From Quillaja saponaria (lineage: Eukaryota > Streptophyta > Magnoliopsida > Fabales > Quillajaceae), in the NCBI GenBank assembly GCA_029379385.1, contig CM055613.1:21346001-21410000 (forward strand): a stretch of DNA of 64,000 nt. Reading direction: 5' to 3'. The notes under the pieces are model-generated. The model did not search any database. It had not been told where the DNA came from and saw nothing but the letters and a program-made list of their open reading frames with translations. The position numbers and the translations under genes were made by a program. This document shows positions 1 to 11,651 of the stretch, in pieces; the first letter of the stretch is position 1, and each line of letters starts with the position of its first letter.

Positions 1-820
1 GACTCTATTGTTGAGTGAGATATACAAGTTTAGTTCTTGCTTCCCAAAGAAACAGCACCTTCTCCTAGGGTGAAAACCCATCCCAATGTGGACTTGTTAT
101 CTCCCAAACTAGTTATCCAACTAGCATAGGTGTATCCTTCTAATACAGACTGATATTTATTGTAGAATAATCCCAAATTAATGGTTTTTCTCAAGTAACC
201 AGAGATTCGACCAATGGCACTCCAATGTTCTACATTTGGATTACTTGTAAATCTATTAAGTTTACATATATAGCAAAAGCAATATCAGGTCTAGTGCAAT
301 GCATAGCACACATCAATGAACCTATTGCACTAGCATACTCAAGTTGTGCGACTGCTCTACCAAGATTCTTTTCTAACTTAAGATTGGAATCAAAACATGT
401 GGAAAAGTCTTTAAATTTTAAATGCTGAAATTTGTTTAACATCTCTATATAATGTGATTGGTTTAAAGCAAAATCCCCACTAATCTTTCCCACTTTTATT
501 CCTAAGATAGTATCCACTTCTCCTAAATCTTTCATTTTAAAGATAGAAGATAGATATTTCTTAGTTTCATTTCCAGCAAGGACAAACCCTTTTAGTTTAC
601 ACCTAATGGGTTTTGACCCTTGGGGTAAGTCAACCAAAACCCAAGTATTATTATGCATGATGGAGTCCATCTCACCATTTATGGCTTCTTTCCAAAATGC
701 AATATCCCTAGATGACATGGCTTCGGAAAATGTCTTCGGATCATATTTTAAATGCAGCACATAAGCAAATTTATTTATTACATTATTACTTCTATCTCCT
801 TCAACTAGGAAGGAAATCAA
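1..820 (-). pseudogene. copia reverse transcriptase/RNase H with palm core deleted
   Basis: The frame at 230-820 begins with a copia RT N-terminus (W-K-E-A-I-N-G-E-M-D-S-I, then NTWVLVDLP). It then jumps from GSKPIRCK straight to a stretch that in full-length elements lies well past the catalytic centre (KMKDLGEVDTILGIKV). The region holding the two catalytic aspartates is missing, and the deletion kept the frame open. RNase H-type sequence follows on the minus strand through 1-230, with a glycine-rich strand and a stop. Reverse transcription is therefore impossible from this copy. Confidence 0.8.
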
Positions 821-823
821 GTC

Positions 824-1732
824 TTAGCCATGTGCTTTTTCTTTTCTTGCTCTAGGGCATCTTCTAGGTTCTATGTCTTTTTTAGAAACATTAGTTTCTA
901 CTTGTGATTTTGGTCTAGAAGTATTATTTGTTGGATTTGATTTTTCAACAATATCTTCTACTACTACAAAATCATGATAGTATTTATATTCGAAGAACTC
1001 AACATCTCTGGATTCAACTATTGACCATTTCAACCGAGGTACTGTCCTTTCTTTCAGCAATGCTATTATGTTGTAGTGTGTAGAGTGCAGTTTTTTGATG
1101 AATGATACCATGTTCTTCACAAAAATCATTAAACATATTATCAAAATATTCACCACCTCTATCTGAAAGTAGAATTTCAATTTTCTTTTCAAGTTGGTTT
1201 TCTACTTCAGCCTTATATTTCGTAAACATGGTTTTTTCATCCTTTGTTCTTAAGAGGTAAACAAACAGATATCTAGTACAATCATCTTCAAATGTTATAA
1301 AGTATATCTTTTCACCACAAGTCAAAAAACCATTTAATTCACATATATCAGAATGTACTAAGTTTAAAATATTAGTATTTCTCTTAACACCTATAAAAGG
1401 TTTCTTAACAATTTTAGATTTAGCTCATATTTCACATTTATCTAATTCATCATTAAATTTAATTAATTCTAACTTTTTCATATTTTTTAAAAAACCAAAA
1501 TTTAAATGTGCTAGGCGTCCATGTCATAAAAAAGAAGGTTCAATAATACTGAGTTTGAACATTCCACATTGGAGTATCCCTTTCCCACAAACATTCTATT
1601 TTTTGACAAGATTACCTTGTCTGACTCAAAAGATACTAATAGAAACTAAATTCTTCCTAATTTCAGGTACAAACAACACATCAAGAATGGTTAACACTTT
1701 TCCAAAAGTGAAATCAATCTCCACATTTCCTT
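824..1732 (-). pseudogene. copia integrase region, broken
   Basis: The minus strand encodes a GAG-pre-integrase-like stretch with WHGRLAHLNF (about 1500), then an integrase core. The core shows FEDDCTRYLFVYLL, LLSDRGGEYF and the degenerate third acidic site NSIAERK, in the D-D-E spacing of copia integrases. Integrase inserts the element cDNA into the host chromosome. The reading frame changes near 1014-1190, and there is a stop between the pre-integrase part and the core (about 1425). The C-terminal part (824-1013) ends in a basic RRCPRARKEK tail typical of the integrase-RT linker. The first domain starts right beside the insertion point at 1738. Confidence 0.8.
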
Positions 1733-1737
1733 TTTCA

Positions 1738-3059
1738 TGTTATAACCCGATAGTGTAACTTACATTTTAAAATATTATCCTTAAATTATTGTGACTACGT
1801 AAATAATAAATTTTCATAAAATAAATTCAAATAAGAGGATATATAAATTACTAGTGTTAATGTTCACCACACATTTTAAAGCAAAATTGTGAACTTTTTT
1901 ATATTGAATCCTTGACTTTATTTTTCCCCTTACCTTACCGACATACTCTTTCTCCCTATTCTAATTTTCTGCCATGCCTCAGTTTCTTTTGTCCTTGTTC
2001 TTTTTCTCTTCTTGGTCCGTGGGTTTCTTGTTCCTTGGCTGTTATACTCAAGCTCTTGGTGAGTTTTTATTCCTTCATCTTATAGACTATAGGAACCTTG
2101 TTTTGGGAGGGGTTTAGGAGCTGTAAGAATGTATACCAAACCATGTCTAAAGGAAGTCAATTCCTCACTTTAAACAACAACTGCTGCTTAAGATTCCATA
2201 TTGCACATGGATCCTTGAGAATTTCTTGTGCTCTTCAAGTTGCTATCTCTTTGATGCTTTGTGATACCATCTTTCTTCTCCTCAGCAGATGCTAAAACCT
2301 CATCATCCATCTTCCCAACCTTACCACTAAATTTCACCTCTTAAGATTTCTCACTTATGAGAAAGAGAAACTGCATAGAATTCTGTCCTTGCTTCACATG
2401 CTCACCCCACATTCCTACTATACCCAATCAACTGGCTAATCACAACTAATCCTTGCAAATCCAACCTCCTATTTTGACTCATATCACTTAATTTCAACAA
2501 CTTTTCTTCAACCTCAATCTAATCAGATTCCACAGAATGTTGATTTCAGTTCGAAAATTGAATTGGGATCAAGGGTAAAGAGGGTGCCGCTACCAATATT
2601 AGAAGCCCTTCACACTGACCACTGACTACACCGAACATTCTTTCATTACCAAGTTCATACTCATCCCTCTCCTGATTTTATCTCCTTCTAATTTATGGTA
2701 TTATCGAGTTTATATGTCAGTGGTATTGCATGCCTTCAAAATCAACTTTCCTTTTATTTTCCTTACTGGGTAATTTTATTATAAGAAAAAAATAAAATTT
2801 ATTTTTTTGGGTATTGTCTTTACTGCTTTTGGGATTGCCTTTGACTCTACAATTGATGGGTTAGTTAAGCATTTCTTTAATTTTTCCTAGTTGCTTAGAG
2901 TTCTTTAAAACATGAATTGATTTTCATCAAATTTGTGAACTTTCAACTCCAGATGGGATGGTTATGCTAAATTATAGCTTGTTGAAGTTCTTCTGATTTT
3001 GGGGTTTAGTTTCATTTTGTGGATTCTTCTTCAATAAGGACATATTTAATTCTTATGTG
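1738..3059. other. left part of the nested insertion, no coding signal
   Basis: About 1.3 kb of AT-rich sequence with pyrimidine-rich stretches and no convincing frame. Open stretches at 2098-2295 and nearby have no recognisable motif. It should correspond to the start of the LTR-like element, but I could not match it to another tract in the window. Confidence 0.4.
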
Positions 3060-3149
3060 ATTAGGCTTATGATTTAGCCCTTCCTTGTAATACCAAGGAC
3101 TTTAAATATCCATATATTCCTCTATCTTATACAAAGAAGTCTTTATCTG

Positions 3150-3520
3150 AATCCTCAATATTAGGAATAGCAGTATTTCTTTTTGTAGGAGAATTTGTTT
3201 GAGAGGTCATGACACCTTTTCCTTTAAGATCCCTGCAAAAATTCTCTAGTTAGAAAATCTGGTAGAGAATTAATTTCTCCTTTAATAAATTCAATATCAA
3301 ACTCAAAAACAGAAAGAATTCTCTGCCATTAAGCAAATATCTGTTTAGATGCTATATTTTTAACATCTTTAAGAAGAATATCTTTTGCCGACTTGCAATT
3401 TATTCTTAATAAAAAAATTTATTTAACAAGTCATATTCAAATTTAGTGATGCACATAACTATAGATAATATTTCCTTCTTTATGGTATAGAAAACTCTAG
3501 TATAGAAAACTCTTTGTTTT
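3150..3520 (-). pseudogene. pararetroviral RNase H end, fused to the coat-protein linker by deletion
   Basis: The minus strand shows the C-terminal RNase H stretch, including INCKSAKDIL and WQRILSVFEFDIEFIKGE, equivalent to 49010-49260 in the longer copy. RNase H degrades the RNA strand after copying. The N-terminal part with the first catalytic aspartate is not present. The upstream junction near 3520 is where protease and RT have been lost. Confidence 0.65.
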
Positions 3521-4047
3521 AAAGTTTACTTCTTCTTTGATTTTATATTATTCCGATTTTAAATCAGCAATAGTTGATTCTTTTGATGAATAGTTAACAG
3601 TTTTGACTCTTTCGATTATATTCTTACAAGAATAAGAATCATCTTTTATACTTCCTTTTATATCTGAGCTTTTACCCTTCTCTGACAGTTGAATATAGTT
3701 AGAAAACTATATTCTTTGTTCCTCTGTCTGAGATTTTATCAATTAGGCCTAGAATTAGACTTTCTTCTTTAGACAAGACATTTGTACTAAGATTGTTTAA
3801 TCCTCTAATTTTTAGGATACATTCATCACAATCATTATCAGAACAATATTTTGATTTTTTAGACTATTTTAACTCAGAGTTAAATTCTTCTTCTGACTCT
3901 ATAGAGGCTCAAGTCTGATTTATTCTGCTCTATTATTTTTTCATTTGTTCCTTTTCTTCATCAGAGTCTTCTAATTAAATTTTCCATAAAGATTTCTTTA
4001 AACCTTCATTAATTTGAAAAGCATTAATTTTCTTTTTAACTCTACAT

Positions 4048-5683
4048 TTATTCTGGAAGTGACTTGGTTTTCCACACTTATAACAAAATAGGAACCTTTT
4101 ATAATTAGCTTCCTTTGTTATAGGTTTTTACTGGATTTGTTTACCTGCTTTTATCTTATCATTCTTTTTGTATTGTTTTCTCTTATATGGTTTATTAGAG
4201 AATTTCTTTTGAAATTTATGAGTTTTTTTAGACTGCTTGAATTGACTACTTGAGGGGTATCCAAATTGTTCACAGAAATTTCCTAAGGCTCTTTTCCCAC
4301 TCAATTTCTCTTTATCAATTTGACGTTTTAGCCTTATATCGTTGCATAATGATATTCCTTCTGAAACAACACATGAAGCTAATTCTCCATAAGTGTAGTT
4401 ACCATAGGGTATGTTACCACCATGTTTATCTTTTAGTTTGTTTCCTATTTTATCAGCAAACAGAGTTGGGAGACCTGCTAAAAACTTTTCTTTCCAAAAG
4501 TCAGCTTGACTGTCTGGTCTCTGATAAACTCTAGACAAAAACACATCTTTATACCATTGGAAGTGAGATAGATATAGACACCTAAGATTAATCAGTTGTT
4601 CATGTGATTTATCTAACCTAAGCATATTAGCTCCTACAAAGTGGTTTATAATATTATAGATTAAAGTATTAACTATATCAGTTATTAAATTTCCATTTTC
4701 TTGTTTTACAGAATTTAAAATTTCTTGTGTAGAGATATTTGACAGGTGAAAATCCCACCATCCTAATAGTTGACTTGTAAAATCACTATTATGGCTAGAA
4801 CTATTTCCTTTTCAGTGTTACCATTAGACCTACATGCTACAGCATACATAAGCATGTGTTTGGTTGTTTGGAGGACTTGGTATTCTACTAGACCATCTAT
4901 ATTCCATTCAACTATGGACTTGCCATCAAACTGGACCCTATCTTGAATAGCATTGACTTTGTACTGAAGATCTAATGGTGAGGGTCTTGGGTAGTACATT
5001 TTTGATGGGGCAGTTGGTGTTGTCTTATTCCAGTGAAGTCTATTAACTTCTAGGTGCGAGTCTTTTTTGGATGATTTTTCTTGATTTTGACTCAACATGT
5101 TAACGCTTTTCTTTTCAAATAAGTTTAACTTTTGTAATCTATTGACTAATTCATCTACAAAGTTTTTGTCATTAACTTTAGATTCTTTTTTGAATTTCAA
5201 ATTGACTTCTGGGGTGGCTTTATCATGATATGATCTATCTTAGAAATCTGGGAAATTACTGAAGTCTGGGAAATTATTATCTGTTGGGAAGATTTTTCTT
5301 GAATAAGAAACTTTTCTATCCTCGAGGATTGTTTTCCTAAGGATTAAAGAAATAAATTTGTATAAATATTTTGGTTGGATATTTCAACCAAGGCGCTTGA
5401 AATAAAGGCTTCTTTTGAATAAGGATTAGCTATTATTTCACCTTTAGATTTTTTAACTGAGAGTGATGGCTCTAGAGGATGAACTGCTACTATATTCTTT
5501 CCCTCCCTGGTGAAAAAGTTTTCATAAGCAGTTTCAAGAACATTTACAAACTTAGGATCCTCAAGATTAGGCCAATCTTTTTTGTGGAACCTCTCGTTCT
5601 AGCCATTTAAAGAATGCTGGTTTTGTGGAATTTGTCCATATACTGCTTATGCATAGAAATCCAATAATTTCTTTCTTATGGAA
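4048..5683 (-). pseudogene. pararetroviral coat protein relic with CCHC knuckle
   Basis: Two open pieces (5200-4763 and 4625-4128, minus) are parts of one capsid protein, matching the better preserved frame at 42247-43689. A lysine-rich tail (KKTHKFQKKFSNKPYKRKQ) leads to a CCHC zinc knuckle, CYKCGKPSHFQNKC, at 4048-4091. In Caulimoviridae the capsid protein packages the genome, and its basic, knuckle-bearing C-terminus binds RNA. A frameshift near 4760 and stops break the frame. The tryptophan codon lost to an amber in the 42213 and 46594 copies is still tryptophan here (near 5655). Confidence 0.8.
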
Positions 5684-5747
5684 AATGTTGTTAAGTTAAC
5701 AATGCACATGAACACAATATGAGGTGACAAGCAATGTTGGTAAACAG

Positions 5748-6888
5748 TGAGTGGTTAAATGCTACCTTTTAGTTGCTAGATTACTATGTGTTTAATTGCT
5801 TATGTGTATTTAAATAAATGTGTTTATATTAAGGTAAATAAGAATCTTTAGTGTCTTAAATGAGTTATTTGAATTGTGTTTGATGTTTGAAATTGTTTGT
5901 GGTTGATAAGGGCCAATAAAAGTGTTTTTCTTTCCGAAATGATTTCCATTTCTGAAATAGAATCTGGGTGCACCTAGGATATTGTAAGATATTCTGATTT
6001 TGAAAAGTATTTTAAAAATATTCAAGTAACTCAGCCCCGATAGGTGGATTTGGAGGAGGTATGGAGATTTAGTGATTATGTTTATGATTCTATTTGGTGT
6101 GCAAGCGCAAACCTGCCCAGTGGGAGATATTGGTGTGCGGGGTTGAGCTACTCTATTGGCCTTTTGTGTGCTTTGCATGATTTGAATGTTTGACTTCCTT
6201 ATTGTGCAATGTATTCTATGAAATTGTTTGATTAAATTTTCATTTTCATAGTTACTTACATATGAAATCAATTCCTATGGAATTTATATATATATATTAT
6301 TATCCTAAGTATTAAATACTCGTGTTGAGTGATGCTAGTATGCTTTGGGTATGTTTTTCACTCACTCAGTTCGTAAGACTCATCCCTCTTTTGTTGATAT
6401 TTTTTTAGTAACAGGATCTCAAGAGACATCAATTATCAATATTGGGCTTGTCAAGTGTTTGGCTGCAATTTATATTCCGAATCTCATACTTGAAGCCAAT
6501 GATAAAAGTTTGCAGTCACACTAGAGTTGTGGGGTATCTGATTTTATATTATGTAATAGTTTAGTTATTTGTTATTTGTAATATAGCTGGAACTGAGTTC
6601 CCTTGTGTAATTCTATAGTTATTGTGATATGGTTGTATATGTAACCATGAATTTTCACATTTGTATTTTGGGCATGTTTCATATTACAAGAAACCTCTAC
6701 CAAATTTTTTAACAAATTGTTATATGTTTCAGTAAATAAACTTTTATAGTTAACTTGTTTTTATAAAATTTATTTTTATGCATTGGTTTAGTTAAGAGTC
6801 ATATTTATTTTTTTGTTTTGGAGTCAAGTTTACGGAGATCTGGTTATCCAATCTTCCAGCCAGTCACGTCTCCATGTGGGGTATGACA
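5748..6888 (+). repeat. LTR-like repeat, right part; homologue of 37560-38700 (minus)
   Basis: From GAGTGGTTAAATGCTACC to GGGGTATGACA this tract aligns by eye along its length with the reverse complement of 37560-38700. Shared landmarks are the GTGCACCTAGGATAT motif, ACTCACT.AGTT.GT..GACTCA, and GGGCATGTT(T/C)CATATT near the end. There is no coding capacity; the open frame 5810-6271 is accidental. Likely the 3' part of an LTR of one family. Confidence 0.7.
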
Positions 6889-6893
6889 TTCCA

Positions 6894-7800
6894 GCAACTT
6901 TGGCAAGAGCATAGTTTCCCATCTAAAACATCTTGGCCACTAGTCACCTTTTCAAATTTCTTGAAAAAATGTTTGTCTCTACATACATGGACTTTGGCAC
7001 CAGAATCAAACCACCAACCAGATTGCTTAGTTGCTATGTTTACTTCAGAAATCATGGCAATCAGATTCTCATTTTCATCCACAACCACAAAGTTTGCCCT
7101 TCCTGCAGGTTCTTTCTTTCAAAATCTACACTATTTAGCATAGTGTCCAAGTTTTTCACAAACATAGCAGTTACCCTTCTTCTTTACTTGCAAGTTTTGT
7201 TTCTTAGAACCTACTGCCCTCCACATAATTGACTTCAAACTCATAAGGAATAGAAATTCTATGATCACGAATTTGTGTCTCCTCCTCAATACAAATTTGT
7301 TTTTGAATCTGTTCCATACTAAAATCCTCAGACTTATGTAGCAATATCTTCCCATAATCACTCCAGTAAGGGGGTAATTTAGAAATTATTGCCCCAACTT
7401 GGAAAGCCTTAGGGAGAATAATTTTCTAGGCATGAATATTTTCTCCTTTTCTTACCATAGCTTAATCATATTACTAGAATGATCAACATGCCTAAGAGTA
7501 AGGATTCAAAACTGGAATTTTAAAAACGATGAGGCAAATTTTTTGTGGATATCCAACTAAACTTTCTAAACATAAACAGTCTTTGGATAAGGAAAACAAT
7601 CCCAAGAAAAAGATTTCATGAAATTGTTGGAAATCACATCCAGCAATGCTACTAACTCAAGAAAAACAAGTATGCCAATAGGCTAACTAAACATAAGAAA
7701 AAAAAGTACACAAATAAAACCCTCTCCAAACTTAAGAAAAACATTATCCTCAATGTTAAAATATAAAAAGGGATAAGATAGAAAGAATCCCTGGCATTAA
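6894..7800 (-). pseudogene. copia gag and protease, 5' half of the element at 1-1737
   Basis: Minus-strand reading gives a UBN2-type gag with a leucine/proline-rich KLPP.W.DYGK.LLHKSEDF stretch (about 7330-7390) and a zinc knuckle CYVCEKLGHYAK (about 7131-7170). The protease follows with WWFDSGAKVHVC (about 7000-7035), whose DSG is the catalytic triplet. Gag forms the particle and the protease matures it. Frames shift between gag and the knuckle. The protease stops at 6893 where the nested insertion begins, and its continuation resumes at 1732. No LTR or primer-binding site was recognised upstream. Confidence 0.8.
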
Positions 7801-9050
7801 AGCAAGGTAGAAAGCTCACTAATACTCGGCCTTGTTGATAACGCCTGAGATCCTTCAGGATTTATTTGTCCCCACTCCCTTCTAGAGTTTGCTATTGGGT
7901 TAAAGACAAATATCTTTTAGTATACAACAAAGTCTTAGAATTCTGTAGTTAGTGAAACTGAAGAATTCTCCAAGAACTTCTATTGAAGATAGTTTCTCAT
8001 AGTGGTTGTAGACAATTTTTAGAAGAAAGAAAAGAGAAAATCAATACTACGTGCAAAACTTTCTTTGTACATATCTATTTATAATGTCCCAACTAGTAAC
8101 AAATAGAACAATAATGAGGGACATTCTCATAACCAACATCTTAGGAAAAAAAAAAAGCCTTTGTTATCCCTACAACAAATCCACACCTTTTACTCCATGG
8201 GTTTCAAAAGGTCTAATTTAACACACCCTTGAGACACTAGGCCTGATTCTTGAAGTCAACACTCTATCAAGCTTTAGAGGTTTGCCTACCTTGCTTGTTA
8301 TTACAAATAGACGACTCCTGTTCCAGTTGTGTCCACTTGAAAAGCTTCATTTGAAATCTGTCAATATACCATTGATCAACCTTGCACCAAATCATTTGGA
8401 CATCCACTTCATTTCACAACCATGGAAGGGCTTCCATGAGAAAACTTACCAATCAAAGCAAACTTGAAGGAGGTAGCAAGAACCTCAATTTCTTGTCTTG
8501 TGAATTGAACAGTAGGTACCCCTCTAAATGTTGTAATTTGCTTCAAATGAACACTAGGACTGATTGGAAACCACAAAGGCAAAGGACTTCTTGGTAAAAG
8601 ATTGAGGTGAAAGGTTTGTAGAAGGCACAGGCAATTTGGAAAAAGATGAAACAGGCGGTGTATGAGATTGCACCTTAATAAGTTTGGCTTGCAGGAACGT
8701 ACGAGGATTCATGTGCGTATGTTGCAAGGAAAGAGCAAGAGGTTAGACTGGTTGATAGTCGTCGAAGGTAGGGTTTGACTGCTCAACAATAGTCAGCTGC
8801 TTAGGAGGTAAAATAGCTACAAGGAATGACAGAAGCTCTTGAGCTTTGGATGATGACAGCCAGTGAAGAATGGAGTGAACGTCTACTGCCATTGCCGACA
8901 GCCCAAAGTCCTCCATGGAGGACGGCAACCCCTTATTCCATTGTGGAATCCACCTAAAATGGCCATGAGTTCCAAACCCTAGCAGAGCAACATTACCTCT
9001 ATTCACCATAATTACAAAGCTTAAAGTAGAAAATTTTAATTGGTGTTTTC
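7801..9050. other. unidentified non-coding stretch between copia gag and gypsy leader
   Basis: About 1.25 kb. A TATAAATA motif on the minus strand near 8070-8080 could be the promoter of a decayed copia 5' LTR reading into the gag at 7800, but no LTR end or primer-binding site was found. A short poly-A run lies at about 8147. The only longer frame is described separately (8743-9009). Confidence 0.35.
8743..9009 (-). other. unrecognised 88-codon open frame
   Basis: The predicted 88-residue product has no signal peptide or membrane segment that I can see. It contains a leucine-rich stretch (SSSKAQELLSFLVAILPP) reminiscent of the spacer between the gag and protease of some copia elements, but this is weak. 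It may be transposon debris. I do not assign a function and doubt that it is a gene. Confidence 0.2.
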
Positions 9051-9063
9051 GACACGCATCAAA

Positions 9064-9084
9064 TTTTGATGCCGTTGCCGGGGA
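9064..9084 (+). other. gypsy primer-binding/leader region
   Basis: The sequence TTTTGATGCCGTTGCCGGGG closely resembles the TTTGGCGCCGTTGCCGGGG leader found just after the 5' LTR of Athila/Tat-type elements, where a tRNA primes minus-strand synthesis. A related degenerate copy occurs near 9610. It sets the start of the internal region. Confidence 0.6.
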
Positions 9085-9299
9085 GTTGATATTTTAATTG
9101 ATTTGTCAACTTATTAAGTTTTTTTTTTTTTTTCTTCTTCTTCTATTTTTACAAGTTTGTACAATAAAGATTTTGCTTTTAGACTCCAACAATAAGAAAA
9201 TTCTTTAGAGCTCATCAACAAGCAGTCTTTCTTAGCATCACCAACCTACTCATCTAGTTCATCGGCATATGAAAGCATGAATATCATACTTTAGAAGTT

Positions 9300-10699
9300 A
9301 CTTTTGAATTGAAATATATTATGATCCACATCTTTTACCAACTTTTCGTGATCTTGCAAGGAAAGATCCTCATAAACACCTAAAGGAATTTCTTATGGTT
9401 TTTTCAAGTATGAAGCCTACTCGGATTTTTGAAGACCGATCAAGCTTAGGGCTTTTCCATTCTCTTTGGCGGGCACTACGAAGTATTGACTCTACTACTT
9501 ACCGTCAGGATCCATAACCACATCCATGAGATGGAAAAAGCTATTTTTAGAGAATTATTTGTCGGATTCACAAGTTGCCAACATTAGAAAGGAAATTTAT
9601 GGTATGCACGCATCAAATTTTGGCACCACTGCCCACATAATCAAATCAGTAATCAACTGTTGATTCAATACTTCTATGAAGGGTTCCTCCAACTGATAGG
9701 AGCATGATTGACACTACAAGTAGAGTAGCATTGGAGGACAAAAACACTGGAAATTGCCAAGAACTTGATTTCAAATATGGCAGCCAATTCTAATAATTTG
9801 GCATCCGACATGAGATCCCACCGCAAAAGGTTTATGTGGTAAGCACATCTTCTTTAGAACTACAAATTGCTAATGTAACCTCTCTTGTGTGCTGGCCTAT
9901 AGGGAATTTTCAACAAGCCATGGCATATGGGAATTTGTTCAGTCAAGTGGACATCCAATCAACATGTGCCTTAAAGTTCAAGAGGACCTATGGATCAAGT
10001 CAAAGGCCATTGGCGGATTTCGGAGACAAACGCAACACAAATATGATCCATTCTCCAATACCTACATCCGAGATTGAGAGATAGTTCAAACCTTAGCCAT
10101 GGAAATCCAGCCAGTGATTCGCATGCACCCTCCTAATCAACAACCAGGATTTCATCAAGTTCAACCACCATTCCAAACTAGACAAGAAGCTGCTCCAAAC
10201 CAAGGTATGTCTCTGAGGATATTGTTATGTCCCTTGCCACTAACACTAAGCAATTTCAATATGAGACAAGGGCAAGAATTCAAATTTTGGATAATCAGAT
10301 TGGCCAGCTAGCTACAACCATAGGAAAATTGGAGGCACAAGCATCGGATAAAACACATTTCCAACGGTAGTGAACCCAAGGGAGAATGCAAGCGCAATAA
10401 CCCTCCAGAGTGGTAAAGAACTACAGGAACAATATAGGGTAAAACCTCAGGTAGTAACGAAGGAGGAAGTTCAGAAGGAAGCCATACCCAACATGTAAGT
10501 GGCACTATTTTCTAAGGTAACCACTCAATCTAGTATTCTTGTTTATAAGCCCTTACCTCCTTTTCCTAGCAGGTTCGCTAAATCAAAGAATGAGGAGAAA
10601 GATAAGGAGATGTTTTGCAAAGTACAAGTGAACATACCACTATTGGATGCAATTCAACATGTACCTCGCTATGCCAAATTTCTCAAGGAATTGTGTACT
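9300..10699 (+). pseudogene. gypsy gag, heavily broken
   Basis: Successive frames give recognisable gag pieces: DPHKHLKEF (about 9370), DRSMID (about 9690), SSLELQIANVTSLV (about 9845), Q(I)GQLATTIGKLEAQAS (about 10300), and PFPSRFAKSK followed by VQVNIPLLDAIQHVPRYAKF (10560-10680). Gag builds the retrotransposon particle. At least four frame changes and several stops are needed to follow it. Homology ends after KELCT at 10699. Confidence 0.75.
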
Positions 10700-11409
10700 T
10701 ACATGTACCTCCTTTTCATCATCTGTATGTTCCTGATCATATGTTGTACTTGTCGACTCACTGAGCTTGTTAAAGCTCACTCCATTCTTATTTCCTAGTT
10801 TTGCTAATTCTTGGCTTGAGGATATTTTTCATTTGAGATCTAGTAGTGTAAGCACTTGTTCCTGCTGAAACTTGATATTTTGTTATTTTGTTAATGTTGC
10901 TTCACAGTTACACTAGATTCCAGAAAGGTTGTTATCTAATTTTTTTGTTTTTTTTTCAATTGTTGTGTTGTCTATTTCTTGTATATATATAACTAATAGA
11001 AGTTATAGATGTATAAGTGAATATATACATCCATAACCAGGCATCATTAGCTAGCCACTAAATTACTAAAACAATCCTAAATATTAGTTAGTGGAATGGC
11101 TTAGAGTCATTTGATTTTAGACATATATTTACGTTGTCTTCAACTTTAGCATTCTCCATTTCTGCAATTACAGTATGAGAAAGAATAGAGAGGGATTTGA
11201 GAGAGAAAGCTCTTGCATGTTACACTTACTAAGGTCTAACTTGAAAAGCAATCCAATTAAAAGAACTAGCAGATCAAGGGGATCACATTACTTGCTTCAT
11301 AAGCAATTTCTAGGTGTTGGAGTTTGAAGAATTATAGTTGCTAGTTGCTGGAATCGAAGTATGTGCTATATGCTTCCAGTGTTAAATCTTTCCTTCTAAA
11401 AGTTTACTC
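10700..11409. other. non-coding stretch between gag and protease scraps
   Basis: About 700 bp replaces the expected gag-protease junction. It contains a short TATATATATA tract near 10983 and no frame with family motifs. It could be an insertion into the gypsy element or diverged sequence; I saw no terminal repeats. Confidence 0.4.
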
Positions 11410-11551
11410 GATATTTTGGATATGGGGATGAAATTCTCCAAATACAACACCTCTTTTGTTAGGAAGATCATTTTTGAATAATGCTTCTAAGACTAAGATT
11501 GATGTTCATGAATACTCACCATGGAGTTTGATGGTAAAATTGTTCGCTTCA
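11410..11551 (+). pseudogene. gypsy aspartic protease, C-terminal scrap
   Basis: Frames give ILDM, TPLLLGRSFLNNASKTKIDVHE, then MEFDGKIVRF. These are the LLGR.FL and KIDVH stretches of the retropepsin-like domain of Athila/Tat-type elements, after the catalytic DSG. A one-base shift follows KIDVHE. The sequence runs directly into the assembly gap. Confidence 0.65.
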
Positions 11552-11651
11552 NNNNNNNNNNNNNNNNNNNNNNNNNNNNNNNNNNNNNNNNNNNNNNNNN
11601 NNNNNNNNNNNNNNNNNNNNNNNNNNNNNNNNNNNNNNNNNNNNNNNNNNN
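11552..11651. other. assembly gap, 100 N
   Basis: Exactly 100 undetermined bases, the conventional placeholder for a gap of unknown size. It falls where gypsy RT, RNase H and integrase would be expected, so several kilobases could be missing. Confidence 0.95.

Larger units (their letters stand above)
1..1737 (-). mobile_element. Ty1/copia retrotransposon, protease end to RNase H, cut by window start
   Basis: Read on the minus strand, this tract gives, in order, the end of the protease/GAG-pre-integrase region, an integrase core, a shortened reverse transcriptase and RNase H, which is the Ty1/copia order. The 3' LTR would lie left of the window. The 5' half of the same element (gag and protease) continues at 6894-7800; the two halves are separated by the insertion 1738-6888. 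Stops and frameshifts in every domain show that it is dead. Confidence 0.85.
3060..5683 (-). mobile_element. Endogenous pararetrovirus segment (coat protein, then RNase H), internally deleted
   Basis: Minus-strand reading gives the coat protein from its N-terminus (near 5660), the CCHC zinc knuckle (4048-4091), an acidic stretch and the linker, then jumps near 3520 directly into RNase H. Compared with the segments at 19079-23617 and 47826-52275, the aspartic protease and reverse transcriptase are absent. The sequence belongs to the same viral family as all other viral segments in this window. It lies inside the LTR-like insertion 1738-6888. Multiple stops make it non-coding today. Confidence 0.85.
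1738..6888 (+). mobile_element. 5.15-kb insertion with LTR-like ends, nested in the copia protease
   Basis: The left end reads TGTTATAACCC and the right end GGGGTATGACA, an imperfect inverted TG...CA pair as in LTRs. It is flanked by TTTCA (1733-1737) and TTCCA (6889-6893), a 4/5 match to a 5-bp target duplication. Removing the insert and one target copy joins the two copia halves in one frame across the protease/integrase junction, which supports these boundaries. The interior holds a pararetroviral fragment (3060-5683). The right 1.1 kb is homologous to 37560-38700. It could be a long solo LTR that later received viral DNA, or a rearranged full element. Confidence 0.65.

Noticed and set aside
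5810..6271. 153-codon minus-strand frame as a gene
   Set aside because: Within the LTR-like repeat. The homologous tract at 37560-38700 has no matching frame.
8743..9009. 88-codon frame as a host gene
   Set aside because: No family motif, no neighbouring exons or promoter that I trust, and transposon DNA lies on both sides. Kept only as an unrecognised frame.
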